A stretch of DNA of 7,417 nt from Planctomycetaceae bacterium (GTDB lineage Bacteria; Planctomycetota; Planctomycetia; Pirellulales; Pirellulaceae). The DNA lies in contig PADE01000247.1 in NCBI GenBank assembly GCA_002702965.1, forward strand, positions 9,143 through 16,559, given 5' to 3'. Positions 5,652-7,417 of the stretch are shown one piece after another (within the stretch, counting starts at the first letter, position 1; each line of letters begins with the position of its first letter). The notes beneath the pieces are model-generated. The model had not been told where the DNA came from and did no database searches. It saw only the letters and a program-made list of their open reading frames with translations. The translations under genes and the position numbers were made by a program.

Positions 5652-7417
5652 ATGCGCCGGAAGGGGAAGTCCATGCATCGCCACCGCGCGCCGCGCGCTT
5701 TGTTATCGGTTTGGGCAGCGATCCCGAGTGGGGTGCCGATCGCCTGCGGATCGCTGGCGCTGTTGGTGGCGCAGGTCTGCGCTGTGGAACCCGAGGCGGG
5801 TGCGCCGGTGATCGCGGCCGTGCATCGAACGGCCGCGTTGCCGCCACTGCTCACAAGGCTCGACGGCACCCCGGTCCGCTCGGTAGCCGCCTGGCAGCAA
5901 CGCCGGCAGGAAATTTCCGACCTGATGTGCCAGTACTTTATCGGTACGTTTCCGGACACGGTTCCGCGTCTACTGGAAGCCGAAATCGTCGATCAGCAAG
6001 TCCGTCCGGACCGTTCCATGCGACGTCGTGTGAAACTCACCTTCGAAACACCCAATCGGGCATCTTTTGAAATCCGGATCTGGATTCCACCGGGCGAGGG
6101 TCCGTTTCCGGTGTTGTTGACCCAGCCGTTGACCTATCAGATGGGTTGGGCCGAAGCGGCACACCGCCGGGGCTACCTGGTTGTGTTTTACCCGGGTGCC
6201 GATTCGTTGAGCGGAAACCGAACCGTGTTCCCGGGTTACCACCAGGTGCACCGGGTTTTCCAACGCGAGTATCCCCAAGCCAGCTGGACGGAGATCTCGA
6301 CCAAGGCCTGGATTGCCAGTCGAACCCTCGACTACCTGCTCGATCCGCGCCAGGACAACCCGATCGCTGCCGGACATGTGGCCATCATCGGACACTCCCG
6401 ACACGGTAAGCAATCGCTGATCGCCGCGGCGTTTGATACGAGGATCACTTCGGTCGTGGCCCGCAGCGCTGGTTCGCCCGGATCCTGCCCCTATCGATTT
6501 ACATCGCGCAACACGTGCGCCGAGGCGCCGGCAGATTTCCCCGACCCGTGGTTCCGCTCGAGCTTGAAATCCTACACAGGCCGCGAACACGATTTGCCCA
6601 TCGATGCGCACGGTTGGCTGGCACTCATCGCGCCGCGCCCGTGCCTGCTGGATACGGCGCACAACGACGGATCGGATCCGACGTTTGCGGTCGAACGGGC
6701 CTATCTGCAAGGCAGCGCCGTGTACGCGCTACTGGGTAAGCCAGAGCATCTGCGCGTGTCGTATCGGAGCGGTCAGCACAACCCGATAACCGATCGGCAA
6801 CGCCAGCGGAACATCGATTGGTTTGACCTGTCGTTTGGTCGAGGGGCCGCGCGACAGGCCGACTTTCCGGAGACATTGCTCCACCAGTTTGACTGGCAGG
6901 CCTGGAAGCAGACGCACGACCCGGACGAGTTGCTGTGGTCACCTGCGCCGGCGGATCCCGATCATGCGGAACGCCGCCGCCGCGTGTTGTGGATGCTGGG
7001 ACAGCCACCCGACCAAGTCGTCTGGGAGGGCCAATATACCTTCCTGACGGATGCCGAGTCGGCGATGATGACACACGATCGATGGAGCGTAGCTGGTACC
7101 CGGCGGCTGCCTGTCAGTTTTGGCGAGAATGTGCGGGGAAACATCTACTACAACCCCCAGATCACCAGCCCGGCGGGCGCTGTGATCTGGCTGCACCCCT
7201 ACTCGTACCACAGCGGCTACAACGAAGGCTACGGCGTGCAAGGAACCACGGTTTACCATCGCCTTGCCCGGGCCGGATTTGTGGTACTGGCCTACGATCA
7301 ATGTGGCTTTGGATTGCGGTTGTTGGAGGGCCGCGATTTCTACCAGGCGTACCCCAAGTGGTCGAAATTGGGGCGGATGGTGCACGACGTGCACGCGGCC
7401 GTCGATTTTCTCGGTGG
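5652..7417 (+). CDS. Exported tandem alpha/beta-hydrolase: CE15-like (glucuronoyl esterase-type) domain plus second hydrolase domain, 3' end cut off
   Basis: 588 codons are visible without a stop. A long basic n-region is followed by a hydrophobic segment (about 26-43) ending VCA/VEP, consistent with a Sec signal peptide. Domain 1 (about 78-396) has YFIGTFPDTVPRLLEAE (95-111), PFPVLLTQP (151-159), GHSRHGK (247-253), GREHDLPIDAHGWLALIAPR (310-329), the family's ND-x-x-DP region around D339, and GQHNPITD (374-381). The GxSRxGK motif is the CE15 signature: S249 is the likely nucleophile, R250 and K253 match the conserved oxyanion and substrate residues, and H376 is the likely catalytic histidine. 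CE15 enzymes cleave esters between lignin and glucuronic acid on xylan, though bacterial relatives vary. Domain 2 begins near 485, with AVIWLHPYSYHSGYNEGYG (510-528) and LAYDQCGFGLR (546-556); its nucleophile lies beyond the window. C279 and C289 might form a disulfide. Possible starts are ATG 5652, ATG 5673 (after AAGGGGAA) and GTG 5637 (after GGAGGTGA). An in-frame TGA at 5628 limits the choice to these. Confidence 0.9.
   Translation, partial: MRRKGKSMHRHRAPRALLSVWAAIPSGVPIACGSLALLVAQVCAVEPEAGAPVIAAVHRTAALPPLLTRLDGTPVRSVAAWQQRRQEISDLMCQYFIGTFPDTVPRLLEAEIVDQQVRPDRSMRRRVKLTFETPNRASFEIRIWIPPGEGPFPVLLTQPLTYQMGWAEAAHRRGYLVVFYPGADSLSGNRTVFPGYHQVHRVFQREYPQASWTEISTKAWIASRTLDYLLDPRQDNPIAAGHVAIIGHSRHGKQSLIAAAFDTRITSVVARSAGSPGSCPYRFTSRNTCAEAPADFPDPWFRSSLKSYTGREHDLPIDAHGWLALIAPRPCLLDTAHNDGSDPTFAVERAYLQGSAVYALLGKPEHLRVSYRSGQHNPITDRQRQRNIDWFDLSFGRGAARQADFPETLLHQFDWQAWKQTHDPDELLWSPAPADPDHAERRRRVLWMLGQPPDQVVWEGQYTFLTDAESAMMTHDRWSVAGTRRLPVSFGENVRGNIYYNPQITSPAGAVIWLHPYSYHSGYNEGYGVQGTTVYHRLARAGFVVLAYDQCGFGLRLLEGRDFYQAYPKWSKLGRMVHDVHAAVDFLG

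Noticed and set aside
5318..5959. Upstream extension of the propeller reading frame to an ATG at 5959 (729 residues in total)
   Set aside because: The first 214 residues lack family resemblance, run antisense through the start of the esterase gene and would bury a good signal peptide that begins at ATG 5317.
5970..6710. 246-codon minus-strand open frame
   Set aside because: It is antisense to the CE15-like domain, whose catalytic motifs are intact on the plus strand. No family is recognisable.
1..7417. Mobile element, CRISPR array, phage or defence system
   Set aside because: No transposase, integrase, terminal inverted repeats, regularly spaced repeats or defence-type domains were seen. 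All clear genes are metabolic or secreted types.

Overview
The window looks like chromosomal DNA of a planctomycete (Planctomycetota; order not determinable). The strongest evidence is a side-by-side pair of genes for a DUF1549/DUF1553 protein (PSCyt2 plus PSD1 domains) and a DUF1501 protein. This pair is massively expanded in that phylum and uncommon elsewhere. The other two genes, a secreted five-bladed-propeller protein and a tandem alpha/beta-hydrolase esterase, also match families I know best from planctomycetes. The DNA is GC-rich, about 60% by eye. I see no tRNA, rRNA, insertion sequence, CRISPR array, integrase or phage gene.

Layout. Three genes run leftward on the minus strand. From their 5' end they are: a secreted GH43/GH32-like beta-propeller protein (5317-3770), a 238-base gap, the DUF1549/DUF1553 protein (3531-1423), and, four bases later, a DUF1501 protein that starts on TTG at 1418 and runs off the left edge (1418-1). 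One gene runs rightward from about 5652 (or GTG 5637) and off the right edge. It has a CE15/glucuronoyl-esterase-like domain followed by the beginning of a second alpha/beta-hydrolase domain. Between the divergent genes lies about 320 bases of GC-rich non-coding DNA, with a perfect tandem 13-bp repeat, inverted GGTGG motifs, G-runs, a 10-bp palindrome and a candidate promoter.

How the parts may work together. All four products appear to be exported: three have Sec-type N-termini and DUF1501 has a twin-arginine motif. The propeller protein and the CE15-like esterase suggest attack on a decorated, uronic-acid-containing polysaccharide such as glucuronoxylan. DUF1501 belongs to the alkaline phosphatase/sulfatase fold superfamily, and the DUF1549 domain carries a CxxCH heme c motif. 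A small polysaccharide-processing locus with divergent transcription is the most economical reading, but the substrate is an inference. The least explained stretches are the 238-base gap between the propeller gene and the DUF1549/DUF1553 gene, and the repeat-rich divergent region.
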